Shown here: positions 17,919 through 25,880 of the stretch, in pieces | Layout of the letters: every line of letters starts with the position of its first letter | Position numbering within the stretch: the stretch's first letter is position 1 | From: Halogeometricum pallidum JCM 14848 | Lineage (GTDB): Archaea; Halobacteriota; Halobacteria; Halobacteriales; Haloferacaceae | Length of the DNA: 64,000 nt | Assembly (NCBI RefSeq): GCF_000337095.1 | Contig: NZ_AOIV01000041.1 | Coordinates: 252,861-316,860, forward strand | Direction of reading: 5' to 3' | Program-made: the position numbers and the translations under genes | Notes under the pieces: model-generated | Told to the model about the DNA's origin: nothing | Seen by the model: only the letters and a program-made list of their open reading frames with translations | Databases searched by the model: none

Positions 17919-19094
17919 ATGGACACGAGCGAGGCGTTCCTGGGACTGGAGTGCGCCGAGACGGGCGAGCGATACGACGCGGACGCGACGGGTGCGAGCG
18001 ACGCCGGCGCGCACCTCGTTCCGGCCTACGACTACGACGCCGTCGACTGGGCCGACGGCGGCCTCTCGGACCGGCCGACGGACACGATGTGGCGCTACGC
18101 GGACCTGCTCCCCTTCGGGTCGCCGCTGACGGCCAAGGAGGGGGGGACGCCGCTCGTCGAGTCGGCCGAACTCGCCGACGAAGTCGGCGTCGGGTCGCTC
18201 GGAATCAAAGACGAGGGTCGCAACCCCACCGGAACCGTCCTCGACCGAGGCCTCTCGCCGGCCGTCACCGCCGCCCGCGAGGCGGGCGCCGAGTTGGTCG
18301 CTCTCGCCTCGGCGGGCAACGCGGGGCAGTCGGCGGCGTCGTACGCGAGCATGGCCGACATCCGCTCGTACTCGTTCGTCCCCTCGCGCGCGCCGTTCTC
18401 GAACAAGGCGATGGTGAACGTCCACGGCGGCGAGATGCGCGTGGTCGGCGGCCGCTACCCCGACGCCGAGGCGGGCCTGCACGAGCAACTGAAATCGGAG
18501 TGGCACACGCTCCAGGAGTTCGACAACCCCTACCGCCACGACGGAATCAAGACGCTCGCGTTCGAGGTGGCCGAGTCGCGCGGGTGGGAGACGCCCGACG
18601 CCGTCGTCGTCCCGTCGAGCACCGGCGAAGTCGTCGCCGGCGTCTTCGCGGGGTTCGAGGCGCTCTCCGAACTCGGCTTGACGGCCGAGGTGCCGCCGAT
18701 ATTCGCCGCGCAGGCGTCGGGGTGTGCCCCCATCGCCGCCGCCCGCGAACGCGGCGACGAAGACGTGAAAGCGTGGGACCAACCGGACACCATCGTCGGC
18801 GAACTGGAGATTCCCGACCCGAAGGGCGGCGCGGCGGCGATAGACGCCGTCGAGTCGTCCGGCGGCGACACGCTCGCCCTCGACGACGAGGACATCCTGG
18901 AGAGCGCCGTCGTCGCCGCGCAGACGGCGGGCGTCGAAGTCGGCACCGCGGGCGGGGCGGCGATGGCGGCGGCGTGGCGACTCGCCGAGGACGGCGTTCT
19001 CGGGGAGGGCGACGACGTGGTGGTCGTCAACACCGAGTCGGGGACGAAGACGGCCGACGTCCTGCGCAGCCACCTCATGGGACAGGGTATCTGA
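17919..19094 (+). CDS. threonine-synthase-like protein lacking the PLP lysine
   Basis: 391 residues, fold type II PLP family, closest in layout to archaeal threonine synthase (O-phosphohomoserine to threonine). The phosphate-binding loop 'SAGNAGQSAASY' (about 130) and later Ser/Thr-Gly loops are kept. However, the usual 'NPTGSFKDRG' reads 'NPTGTVLDRG': residue 108, where lysine forms the Schiff base, is Leu (codon CTC at about 18240). No nearby lysine replaces it in register. It may have lost synthase activity, use another lysine, or bind PLP or an amino acid only. ATG 17919 is the first start after the repeat region and lies before a conserved-looking N-terminus. Confidence 0.85.
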   Translation: MDTSEAFLGLECAETGERYDADATGASDAGAHLVPAYDYDAVDWADGGLSDRPTDTMWRYADLLPFGSPLTAKEGGTPLVESAELADEVGVGSLGIKDEGRNPTGTVLDRGLSPAVTAAREAGAELVALASAGNAGQSAASYASMADIRSYSFVPSRAPFSNKAMVNVHGGEMRVVGGRYPDAEAGLHEQLKSEWHTLQEFDNPYRHDGIKTLAFEVAESRGWETPDAVVVPSSTGEVVAGVFAGFEALSELGLTAEVPPIFAAQASGCAPIAAARERGDEDVKAWDQPDTIVGELEIPDPKGGAAAIDAVESSGGDTLALDDEDILESAVVAAQTAGVEVGTAGGAAMAAAWRLAEDGVLGEGDDVVVVNTESGTKTADVLRSHLMGQGI

Positions 19095-19151
19095 GCGCGT
19101 CGACCCGGCTGAACGGACGCAACGATCGGATTTCACCCAACAGATATTTCC

Positions 19152-19167
19152 TTTAGATGCGTCTAAA
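19152..19167. promoter_or_regulatory. perfect operator palindrome of the dtxR-like gene
   Basis: TTTAGATGCGTCTAAA has perfect six-base arms (TTTAGA/TCTAAA). It lies between a TATA-like box (CAGATATTTC, 19141-19150) and ATG 19175, so it covers the expected transcription start. This is the place and shape of metal-dependent DtxR/SirR-type operators, implying autorepression of the regulator-exporter operon. Confidence 0.7.
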
Positions 19168-19174
19168 TCCTCGC

Positions 19175-19912
19175 ATGTTGAGCGACGTGATGGAGGACTA
19201 TCTGAAGGCGATCTACCAGATTCAGTCGACGTCGGGCGCGCCCGTCGCCACCTCCGCCGTCGCGGAGTACCTGGGGAAGACCCCGCCCACGGTGACGAGC
19301 ATGTTCGGAAAACTGGAGGAACGGGGGCTCCTCGAACGGGAGAAGTACAAGGGCGTCGAGTTGACCGAGGAGGGCGAGACGGTAGCGCTCGAAGTGCTGC
19401 GACACCACCGCCTGCTCGAAGCGTACCTCGCCGAACACCTCGACTACTCGTGGAGCGAGGTCCACGACGAGGCCGACGCCCTCGAACACCACATCTCCGA
19501 GGAGTTCGAGCGTCGCGTCGCGGAGGTCCTCGGGAATCCGACGGTCGACCCCCACGGAGACCCCATCCCGACGGCTGACCTCGCGCCCATCGACCACGAG
19601 GAAGCGGACACGCTGGGCGACCACGGCGTCGGCGACAGGGTGGTCGTCACCCGCGTCAGCGACCGCGAGGAGGAGGAACTGGAGTATCTGGAGAACGCGG
19701 GCGTCCTCCCGGGGACGCGGCTCGACGTCGTCGACGTGGCCCCCTTCGGGATGGTCACCGTCCGGACGGAGGGCGGCGACGAGCAGAGCCTCCCCGACTC
19801 CGTCGCGGCCTCCATCCGGGTCCGTCCGTTCGAGGGCGACCCGGCGGGCGGCGAGACGAACGGGACGGGCGACGATTCGGACGGGTCGAACGGCGAGGTG
19901 CCGACGACGTGA
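19175..19912 (+). CDS. DtxR/MntR-family metal-dependent transcriptional regulator
   Basis: 245 residues. Residues 1-65 form the DtxR winged helix ('MLSDVMEDYLKAIYQIQST...AVAEYLGKTPPTVTSMFGKLEERGLL'). The dimerisation/metal domain follows (70-140, with 'EVLRHHRLLEAYLAEHLDYSWSEVHDEADALEHHISEEF' split over several helices and rich in Glu/His ligands), then an SH3/FeoA-like domain (about 150-215) and an acidic tail. Such proteins sense Fe(II) or Mn(II). ATG 19175 is preferred because the in-frame ATG 19157 lies inside the operator. The stop overlaps the exporter start by four bases. Confidence 0.9.
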   Translation: MLSDVMEDYLKAIYQIQSTSGAPVATSAVAEYLGKTPPTVTSMFGKLEERGLLEREKYKGVELTEEGETVALEVLRHHRLLEAYLAEHLDYSWSEVHDEADALEHHISEEFERRVAEVLGNPTVDPHGDPIPTADLAPIDHEEADTLGDHGVGDRVVVTRVSDREEEELEYLENAGVLPGTRLDVVDVAPFGMVTVRTEGGDEQSLPDSVAASIRVRPFEGDPAGGETNGTGDDSDGSNGEVPTT

Positions 19913-20616
19913 GCGGCTATCTCGAAATCCTCGTCGTCGCCTTCGTCACCCAACTGGCGGTGCTGCCCGGGGAGAAGGTGCAGTTCATCATCGCCGCCCT
20001 CGCCACGCGCTACCGACCCCTCGTCGTCGTCGCCGCCGCGGGGTCGGCGTTCGCCGGGTGGACCGCCTTGGAGATTCTGTTCGGACAGGCGCTCCGGGCG
20101 ACGCTCCCGCCCCTCGCGCTGGATGCCATCACCGCGGTGCTGTTTCTCACCTTCGCGGTGCTCCTCTACCGCTCTGCGCCCACGCCGGGAACGACGCACG
20201 GGGACGCGGCCGCCGAGACGGACGGCGGCTTCGTGAACCTCTCGGAGCGGGTGGACCTCCCGGCGCCGATAGCCCGAATCTCGGGTTCGTTCGGCGGCTT
20301 CGTCCCCATCTTCGCCATGATGGCCGCCGGCGAGTTCGGGGACAAGACCCAGTTGGTCACCATCGGACTGGCCGTCGAGTACGGCGCCACCTCCGCCATC
20401 TGGGCCGGCGAGATGCTCGCCATCATCCCGGTGAGCCTCGCGAACGCCTACTTCTTCCACGCGTTCTCCCACCGCCTCGACATGCGGAAGGCGCACCTCG
20501 TCTCCGCCGCCCTCTTCTTGTTATTCGGGCTGGATACGGTGCTGCAGATGGCGACTGGGTTCTCCGTCTGGGAGACGGCCGTCGGCGCCATCACGCACGC
20601 CCTCGGCGTCGCGTGA
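19909..20616 (+). CDS. GDT1/TMEM165 (UPF0016)-type cation exporter
   Basis: 235 residues from GTG 19909, six predicted transmembrane helices in two halves. The second half has the canonical E-x-G-D-K-T motif ('AAGEFGDKTQLVTIGLA'), while the first half has the degenerate 'LPGEKVQFIIAALATRY'. The family exports Mn2+ and/or Ca2+ in bacteria, yeast and plants. The four-base overlap with a DtxR/MntR-type regulator makes manganese (or iron) efflux the best guess. The asymmetric motifs suggest that one half keeps the metal site. Confidence 0.85.
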   Translation: MSGYLEILVVAFVTQLAVLPGEKVQFIIAALATRYRPLVVVAAAGSAFAGWTALEILFGQALRATLPPLALDAITAVLFLTFAVLLYRSAPTPGTTHGDAAAETDGGFVNLSERVDLPAPIARISGSFGGFVPIFAMMAAGEFGDKTQLVTIGLAVEYGATSAIWAGEMLAIIPVSLANAYFFHAFSHRLDMRKAHLVSAALFLLFGLDTVLQMATGFSVWETAVGAITHALGVA

Positions 20617-20652
20617 GCGCAGCGCACCGCCGCCCCGTACGTCGTTTCGGTT

Positions 20653-20661
20653 GATTTATCC
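20653..20661 (+). promoter_or_regulatory. TATA-like box of the lysE-type gene
   Basis: GATTTATCC lies 24-32 bases before GTG 20685, supporting that start and a leaderless transcript separate from the upstream operon. Confidence 0.5.
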
Positions 20662-20684
20662 GCCTCTCGACCCCGAGGACGGAC

Positions 20685-21410
20685 GTGACGAACGTCGCCG
20701 CGACGCTCCTCGCGGGCGTCGTCTTCGGACTCGCCCTCGCCGCCCCGCCCGGGCCGATGAACGCCATCATCGCCGAGGAGAGCGTCGTCCACGGCTGGCT
20801 CTCGGGGTTCAAGGCCGGACTGGGCGCGATGACCGCCGACGCCCTCTTCTTCGTTCTCGCAGCCCTCGGCGTCGTCGCCTTCGTCGAGGAGTTCCCGACG
20901 CTCCGCGCGGCGATGGTCGGCGTCGGCGGCGTCCTGATGCTGTACTTCGCCTACGGGGCCGCACAGGACGTCCGGTCGTCGTTCCGACCCGCGGACGCCG
21001 TCGGCGACGCTGACGCGGTCGGTGCGAGCGACGGCGGCGCCGACCGGATAGCGGGGACGGGGTTCACGAAGGCGTTCGTCCTCGCCCTCACGAACCCCTA
21101 CCAGATACTGTTCTGGCTCACCATCGGCGTCGGCCTGTTGGACCCCGGAACGCTGGACGTGCTGGCGGAGACGCCGTACGTCGGCGCGCGTCTGACCGGC
21201 CTGCTCGTCGTGGAGACGGGGTCGCCAGCTCTCGTCGTCGGCTTCTTCGGCGGCATCCTCGTCTGGGTCACGGGCTTTCCGGCCGCCCTCGTCGGCGCCG
21301 AGCGACGGGTGAACTCGCTGGCCCCCGTCGTCGCCGGCGTGAGCGCCCTCGTCCTCGCGGGGTTCGGCGCGCTCTTTCTCTCGCAGTCGGTCGGCGCGTT
21401 CTTTGGATGA
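20685..21410 (+). CDS. LysE/RhtB-family amino-acid exporter
   Basis: 241 residues from GTG 20685. Six hydrophobic segments and the N-terminal 'ALAAPPGPMNAIIAEESVVHGW' (the P-G-P-x-N signature) place it in the LysE family of amino-acid or small-metabolite exporters. A second signature, 'ALTNPYQILFW', begins the second half. A charged Asp/Ala-rich loop (about 100-120) separates the halves. The substrate cannot be told. It lies between the exporter operon and egsA, all in the same direction. Confidence 0.85.
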   Translation: MTNVAATLLAGVVFGLALAAPPGPMNAIIAEESVVHGWLSGFKAGLGAMTADALFFVLAALGVVAFVEEFPTLRAAMVGVGGVLMLYFAYGAAQDVRSSFRPADAVGDADAVGASDGGADRIAGTGFTKAFVLALTNPYQILFWLTIGVGLLDPGTLDVLAETPYVGARLTGLLVVETGSPALVVGFFGGILVWVTGFPAALVGAERRVNSLAPVVAGVSALVLAGFGALFLSQSVGAFFG

Positions 21411-21416
21411 CCGGGC

Positions 21417-21431
21417 TAGCGTGAAACGCTA
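21417..21431. promoter_or_regulatory. inverted repeat upstream of egsA
   Basis: TAGCGTGAAACGCTA has perfect arms TAGCGT/ACGCTA around GAA and lies 33-47 bases before the egsA ATG, immediately after the lysE-type stop codon. It could be an operator or the stem of a short hairpin; it has no T-run after it. Confidence 0.4.
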
Positions 21432-21463
21432 ACACTTTCACCCGTCCCGCGGGAGGGTCGACC

Positions 21464-22510
21464 ATGTTCGAGAAGTCGACGTGGATCAAGCTCCCGCGGA
21501 ACGTCCTCATGGGCCACGGCGTCGTCGACGACCTCGCGGACGCGGTGGACGAACTCTACCTCACCGGGCGGCCGTTCCTCGTGACGAGTCCGACCCCCGA
21601 CCGGGTCGCCGGCGAGGCGGTCCGCGGGCAGTTCGACGACCCCGCCTCCGTCACCATCGAGACGGCGAGTTTCGAGACGGTCGAACGCGTCGTCGACGCC
21701 GCGGAGGCGGCCGACGCGGGGTACCTCCTCGCTCTCGGCGGCGGGAAAGTCATCGACACCGCGAAGATGGCCTCCGAGCGTCTCGGCTGCGGATTCGTCT
21801 CCGTCCCGACGGCGGCGAGCCACGACGGCATCGTCTCCGGGCGCTCCTCCATCCCGGAGGGGGACACGCGCCACTCCGTCGCCGCCGACCCGCCGCTTGC
21901 CGTCGTCGCCGACACGGCCATCCTCGTGGAGGCGCCGTGGGAACTCACCACCGCGGGCTGTGCGGATATCATCTCGAATTACACCGCGGTAAAAGACTGG
22001 CAACTCGCCCACCGCCTGAAGAACGTCGAGTACTCGGAGTACGGCGGCGCGCTCTCGCAGATGACCGCCGAGATGCTCGTCGGCAGCGCCGAGTCCATCA
22101 AACCCGGACTCGAGGAGTCCGCGTGGGTCGTCGTGAAGGCGCTTCTCTCCTCGGGGGTGGCGATGTCCATCGCGGGCACCTCCCGGCCCGCCTCCGGCGC
22201 CGAACACCTGTTCAGCCACCAACTCGACCGCCTCGTCCCCGGCCGCGCCCTGCACGGCCACCAGGTCGGCGTCGGGTCCGTCCTCACCGAGTACCTCCAC
22301 AGCGGCGAGAACGGCGAGTGGCGCGACATCCGCGACGCCCTCGACGAGGTGGGGGCGCCGACGACGGCGGACGGCCTCGACATCGACGACGAGACGGTCA
22401 TCGAGGCGCTGACGACGGCCCACACCATCCGCGACCGCTACACTATCCTCGGCGACGGCGTGAGCGAGGAGGCGGCGCGGGAAGCGGCGACGTTCACGGG
22501 TGTCATCTAA
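21464..22510 (+). CDS. egsA: sn-glycerol-1-phosphate dehydrogenase
   Basis: 348 residues. It reduces dihydroxyacetone phosphate to sn-glycerol-1-phosphate with NAD(P)H, setting the stereochemistry of archaeal membrane lipids. Visible features are the nucleotide-binding 'ALGGGKVIDTAKMASERLG' (about 90-108), 'VPTAASHDGIVSGRSSI', and the zinc ligands in 'SGAEHLFSHQLD' and 'HGHQVGVG', preceded by 'CADIISNYTAVKDW' with its Asp. The length matches archaeal EgsA. A dispersed repeat begins at its stop codon. Confidence 0.95.
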   Translation: MFEKSTWIKLPRNVLMGHGVVDDLADAVDELYLTGRPFLVTSPTPDRVAGEAVRGQFDDPASVTIETASFETVERVVDAAEAADAGYLLALGGGKVIDTAKMASERLGCGFVSVPTAASHDGIVSGRSSIPEGDTRHSVAADPPLAVVADTAILVEAPWELTTAGCADIISNYTAVKDWQLAHRLKNVEYSEYGGALSQMTAEMLVGSAESIKPGLEESAWVVVKALLSSGVAMSIAGTSRPASGAEHLFSHQLDRLVPGRALHGHQVGVGSVLTEYLHSGENGEWRDIRDALDEVGAPTTADGLDIDDETVIEALTTAHTIRDRYTILGDGVSEEAAREAATFTGVI

Positions 22511-22620
22511 CCCACCTTTTTGCTGACTCGGGTGCGCGGAGCGCACCCTCGTTGCAAAAATCTGGACCAAAAACGTCCGCGACTCGCTCGCTGACGCTCG
22601 CTCGCCGCGGTACGACCGCA
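22511..22620 (+). repeat. dispersed two-hairpin repeat, copy B
   Basis: It starts directly after the egsA TAA. Hairpin 1 has outer arms TTTTTGC/GCAAAAA and inner arms GGGTGCGC/GCGCACCC (22517-22560). It is followed by TCTGGACCAAAAAC, then hairpin 2 (CCGCGAC...GCCGCGG, around 22577-22611). It shares its order and many exact blocks with copies A, C and D. Confidence 0.75.
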
Positions 22621-22735
22621 GTGGTTACCGCAACCGCACTGCCTCCGTGCCGCACCGCCCCGTTCGCCTTACACTGCCAGCCGAAACCTCGCTCCGAATC
22701 CGAAGAGGGAATAGCGACGCTTCCCAACTCCTGAT

Positions 22736-23362
22736 ATGGCAACTGCGAGCGCCGACAACGCGGTGAAGGAGCATCCGCTGGCCGTCACGGCCGTCCTCTC
22801 GGTCGTCGGCTACGCCCTCGTCGTCGGGACGTTCCTCGGGTGGGTGCCCGGACGAGTGTTCCCCGACCTCTCCCTGACGCAGGTGAACACGCTGTCGGAC
22901 GCCATCGCCGTCGTCAACGCGGTTAACGTTCTCGTCATCGCCGCCGGGTGGCGCTGGATTCGGGCGGGCGAAGTGCGCAAACACGCCGCCGCGATGGTCA
23001 CCTCGTTCCTCCTCATCATGGTGTTTCTCGTGATGTATCTGAGCAAAATCGGCGGCGGCGGCACGAAGGAGTTCGTCGGCCCGGCGTTCGTCTACTACCC
23101 CTACCTCGCCATGCTGGCGATACACATCATCCTCTCCATCGTCGCCGTCCCCGTCGTCCTCTACGCCCTCGTCCTCGGAGTGACGCACACGCCCGCGGAA
23201 CTCCGGACGCAGACGCCGCACCGCCGCGTGGGCCGCATCGCCGCGGGGTCGTGGCTCCTGTCGCTGTCGCTCGGCGTCGTCACCTACCTCCTCCTGAACC
23301 AGGTGTACGGCTGGCGGTACGTCGAGTCCGCGACGGCGGCGCTGGTCGCCGCACCGCTCTAA
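22736..23362 (+). CDS. DUF420 family membrane protein (cytochrome-oxidase assembly-like)
   Basis: 208 residues with five hydrophobic helices and conserved-looking His residues ('AIHIILSIVAVP', 'VTHTPAEL', 'TPHRRVGRIAAG'). This is the DUF420 pattern; a Bacillus/Staphylococcus relative, CtaM, is needed for haem-A oxidase activity. A role in terminal oxidase maturation is plausible but unproven in archaea. Its stop overlaps the stop of a small ORF on the other strand. Confidence 0.8.
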   Translation: MATASADNAVKEHPLAVTAVLSVVGYALVVGTFLGWVPGRVFPDLSLTQVNTLSDAIAVVNAVNVLVIAAGWRWIRAGEVRKHAAAMVTSFLLIMVFLVMYLSKIGGGGTKEFVGPAFVYYPYLAMLAIHIILSIVAVPVVLYALVLGVTHTPAELRTQTPHRRVGRIAAGSWLLSLSLGVVTYLLLNQVYGWRYVESATAALVAAPL

Positions 23363-23508
23363 TTCGAGCCCGTTCTCCCGTCCGTATCGGCCCCTTCAGC
23401 GCTCCCCTCGCTCGATTCGTCGTAGATGTACCCTACCAGACGAGCGACGCCGCGACCACCGACGCTCCACACGGCGGCCTGAAACGTATTCCCGTCGTGA
23501 TCGTTCAC
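23359..23508 (-). CDS. possible 49-residue small protein
   Basis: GTG at 23506-23508 opens a 49-codon frame starting VNDHDGNTFQAAVWSVGGRG, with a G-rich turn, 'ARLVGYIYDES' and an acidic tail. The composition (Asp/Glu/Gly/Ser-rich, few basic residues) is haloarchaeal-like, and its stop overlaps that of the convergent DUF420 gene by two bases. The rest of the 317-base gap between the DUF420 gene and the glycosyltransferase shows nothing else. Evidence is composition only. Confidence 0.3.
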   Translation of the reverse strand: MNDHDGNTFQAAVWSVGGRGVARLVGYIYDESSEGSAEGADTDGRTGSN

Positions 23509-23650
23509 CCCGTAATCGCGACGTAGCGGACGAACGCGACGGGAAAGAAGTGCTCGCGGAGCGTTTCCAGCGTGCCGCTCGTTCGAACTCGCCGGCGTAT
23601 CCCTCCGTCGCTCGACGGAAGAGGGCGGCGGGGGGTCGAATGTCGAGGAT

Positions 23651-23657
23651 TTTTATC
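23651..23657 (+). promoter_or_regulatory. TATA box of the glycosyltransferase gene
   Basis: TTTTATC is centred 26 bases before ATG 23680, so transcription should start at that ATG rather than at the in-frame ATG 23674. Confidence 0.55.
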
Positions 23658-23679
23658 GTCCGGTCGCAAGCCGATGGGT

Positions 23680-24738
23680 ATGCGAATCGCGTTCGTCTCA
23701 ATGTACACCGCGCAACTCCGAGCGGACGGTGCGACGAGGCGACTGCGGCGGGTGGCCGAACGCCTCGCCGCGCGCGACCACGAGGTGTCGGTGCTCTGCG
23801 CGAAGTGGTGGGAGGGGGAGGTGTCCGCCTTCGAGCAGAACGGCGTGGAGTACGTCGCCGTCACGGAGGCGCCGTCGGCGACGACGTTCGCCTCGAAACT
23901 CCCCTTCGCCCTCCGACGCGTCAAGCCCGACGTGGTGCACGCGGCGAACAGTCCGCCCGCGCAGGTGTCGGGGGCGAAGACGGGCGCTCGACTCCTCCGC
24001 GTCCCCGTCGTCGTCGACTGGTGGGCCGAACGCGAGGGCGACGCCCCCGGCGGATGCAGGCGCGCGGCCCGAAGCGCCGACCGAGTCACGGCGCCCTCGC
24101 AGATGGTCAAGACCGACGTGCGCGAGTACGGCGCCGCCGAGGACGCCGTCCGTGTCGTCCCCGAGTCCGTCGACTTCGACCTGATCCGGAGGGTGGGGAC
24201 GGACGACCGGGCCGACCTGCTCTACGCGCGGCGCCTCGACGAGCACGCGAACGTGGAGTCGTTCTTCCTCGCCCTCGCGGAACTCCGCGACAGGGAGTGG
24301 CGCGCCGCCGTCGTCGGCGACGGCCCCGAACGCGACGCCGCCGAGCGGACGGCCGCGGAACTCCGCATCGCCGACCGGGTGACGTTCCTCGGCGACCTGT
24401 CCCCCGAGGAGTTCGTCCCGGTGATGAAGGGCGCGCACGTCTTCGCGCAGACGGCCGCCGTCGAACCGTTCGCGAACGACCTGCTGTGGGCGTTGGCCTG
24501 CGGGTGCGTCGGCGTCGTCGAGTACCAGGCCCGCTCCAGCGCCCACGAACTCGTCGTCGACTGCGACCGCGGCGCGCGCGTCACGAGTCCGCAGGAGTTG
24601 GCCGACGAGATAGCGGCCGCCGCGGACTACCCCCAGAAGTCGATAAACGAGGCGTTCGCGGACTACGACCACGACGACGTGATTCGCCGCTACGAGGCGG
24701 TCTACGAAGAGGCGATAGAGGGCTACGGCTGGTTCTAG
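23680..24738 (+). CDS. family 4 glycosyltransferase
   Basis: 352 residues, GT-B fold. The N-terminal domain begins 'MRIAFVSMYTAQLRADGATR' with a Gly-Ala-Thr-Arg loop and contains 'KPDVVHAANSPPAQ'. The C-terminal nucleotide-sugar domain has 'RVVPESVDFD', 'RRLDEHANVESFFLALAEL', 'AVVGDGPERDA', 'VTFLGDLSPEE' and the acceptor/phosphate motif 'AAVEPFANDLLWALACGCV' (E-x7-E type, the second Glu replaced by Ala). It probably transfers a sugar to a lipid or glycan. It is a single gene; the acceptor is unknown. Confidence 0.85.
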   Translation: MRIAFVSMYTAQLRADGATRRLRRVAERLAARDHEVSVLCAKWWEGEVSAFEQNGVEYVAVTEAPSATTFASKLPFALRRVKPDVVHAANSPPAQVSGAKTGARLLRVPVVVDWWAEREGDAPGGCRRAARSADRVTAPSQMVKTDVREYGAAEDAVRVVPESVDFDLIRRVGTDDRADLLYARRLDEHANVESFFLALAELRDREWRAAVVGDGPERDAAERTAAELRIADRVTFLGDLSPEEFVPVMKGAHVFAQTAAVEPFANDLLWALACGCVGVVEYQARSSAHELVVDCDRGARVTSPQELADEIAAAADYPQKSINEAFADYDHDDVIRRYEAVYEEAIEGYGWF

Positions 24739-24789
24739 AACCCTCGGTAGAAAGATGGACCACCGCCGGAATGCCCCGCTCTTCGGTTA

Positions 24790-24870
24790 GCAGCCAGAAC
24801 GCTGAGCGTTCTGGCGACAAAGAACCGCCGCGACGAGCGAGCGTAGCGAGCGAGTCGCGGTACAACCCCT
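24790..24870 (+). repeat. dispersed two-hairpin repeat, copy D (divergent)
   Basis: Hairpin 1 has ten-base arms CCAGAACGCT/AGCGTTCTGG around one G (24794-24814). It is followed by CGACAAAGAA, then hairpin 2 with arms CCGCGAC/GTCGCGG (24828-24860) and a GAGCGAGCG-rich loop. The second module matches copies B and C; the first keeps only the layout. Confidence 0.6.
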
Positions 24871-24894
24871 CGCCCGTTCTCCCTCGCTTACCGC

Positions 24895-25047
24895 CTACCA
24901 GCGGTGCCCGCCGATGTCGAGAATCGCCCCGCACCGGGAGCATTCGTACACCTGAAGCGGGTCCGTCCTGGCGTTCCGCGCCGGCGAGTCGCCCGCGGAC
25001 GCACCGCAGCGCAGACACGCCCCTTCCGACCGTCTCATCGTCGACAT
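24895..25047 (-). CDS. 50-residue zinc-ribbon-like small protein
   Basis: Two Cys pairs (C11-x2-C14 and C36-x2-C39) frame a 21-residue loop: 'GACLRCGASAGDSPARNART' then 'LQVYECSRCGAILDIGGHRW'. This is the layout of the tiny zinc-finger proteins common in haloarchaea. ATG 25045-25047 gives 50 residues; a second ATG three codons in is equally possible. No partner is evident. It lies in a 407-base gap that otherwise holds only repeat copy D. Confidence 0.65.
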   Translation of the reverse strand: MSTMRRSEGACLRCGASAGDSPARNARTDPLQVYECSRCGAILDIGGHRW

Positions 25048-25145
25048 ATTATCTCACACTCTTGAACGACGGCTGAGGAGATAGCTCTCCTTGCGCGTTT
25101 CCGGACGTTCTCGGCGCACCGCCGGTCGCGGAGAACCGGAGGCGA

Positions 25146-25796
25146 CTACTCCTCTTCGAGTTCGTAGTCGCCGCCGTACTTGAGGAAGAAGAACGCAAGC
25201 CCCATCGTCGCCACCATGGCGAACGTCGTGGCGATGCCGAGCGTCTTCGCGGAGTCCGGCACGGAGGGGACGTTCGACGGCGCGGGCGTCGAGATGGACT
25301 CGACGACTTCGATGGAACCGACCATCCCGGCCGACTTGTGCGGCTGGCAGTGGTACTCGTAGGTACCGAGCGTGCTGAACGTGTGTTTGTAGCTGAATCC
25401 CTCGTTCTCGATGGGTTCGTGGCCGCTCCAGTTCGACCCCTCGGGTTGGCTGTCGACGACGATGTTGTGGTTGTCCGACTGCCAGTTGAACGTCACCGTC
25501 GTTTCGGGGAGAATCTGCAGGGCTTCGCTGGTCCCGGGCGTGAAGACGAAGTCGCCGTCCGGGCCGACGGCGACGGTTTCGCTTCCGCCACCGCCCCCGC
25601 CGCCTCCGCCGCCCGATCCGGTGCCGGTGCCGCCGCCCCCGCCACCCGTTCCGGTGCCGGACCCGCCGCCGCCAGTGCCGGTGCTCGTACCCGTCTCCTG
25701 CGCCGCGGCGGTTCCCGCCGCACCCGCGGCCGCCGTCGTCCCGGCCGCGGTCGCGAGGAAGGCCCGGCGGGACATCTCCGCGTTGCCGTCAGTCAT
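25146..25796 (-). CDS. halocyanin-type blue copper protein (first paralogue)
   Basis: 216 residues. A Tat signal (SRRAFLATAAGTTAAAGAAG) precedes a Gly/Thr/Ser linker (about 35-75), one plastocyanin-like domain (about 75-165) and a C-terminal transmembrane helix (about 185-208) with an acidic tail. The type I copper ligands are visible: His in 'DNHNIV', then Cys, His and Met in 'YEYHCQPHKSAGMVG'. It should carry electrons at the outer face of the membrane. It closely resembles the halocyanin at 41071 in the cytochrome b cluster, but stands next to a peptidase gene here. Confidence 0.9.
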   Translation of the reverse strand: MTDGNAEMSRRAFLATAAGTTAAAGAAGTAAAQETGTSTGTGGGGSGTGTGGGGGGTGTGSGGGGGGGGGGSETVAVGPDGDFVFTPGTSEALQILPETTVTFNWQSDNHNIVVDSQPEGSNWSGHEPIENEGFSYKHTFSTLGTYEYHCQPHKSAGMVGSIEVVESISTPAPSNVPSVPDSAKTLGIATTFAMVATMGLAFFFLKYGGDYELEEE

Positions 25797-25880
25797 GTTC
25801 GGCGCTTGGGTGTCCGCTGTAGTGAATACTTTGGTTTGTCGTTCGAGGATGCCCCCTCGGAGACCGAACCCCGACCCGGT

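Noticed and set aside
25565-25690. Repetitive GGC/ACC-rich DNA in the halocyanin gene as a possible tandem repeat array
   Set aside because: It encodes the Gly/Thr/Ser linker of the protein in frame and a similar linker exists in the paralogue; it is a protein feature.
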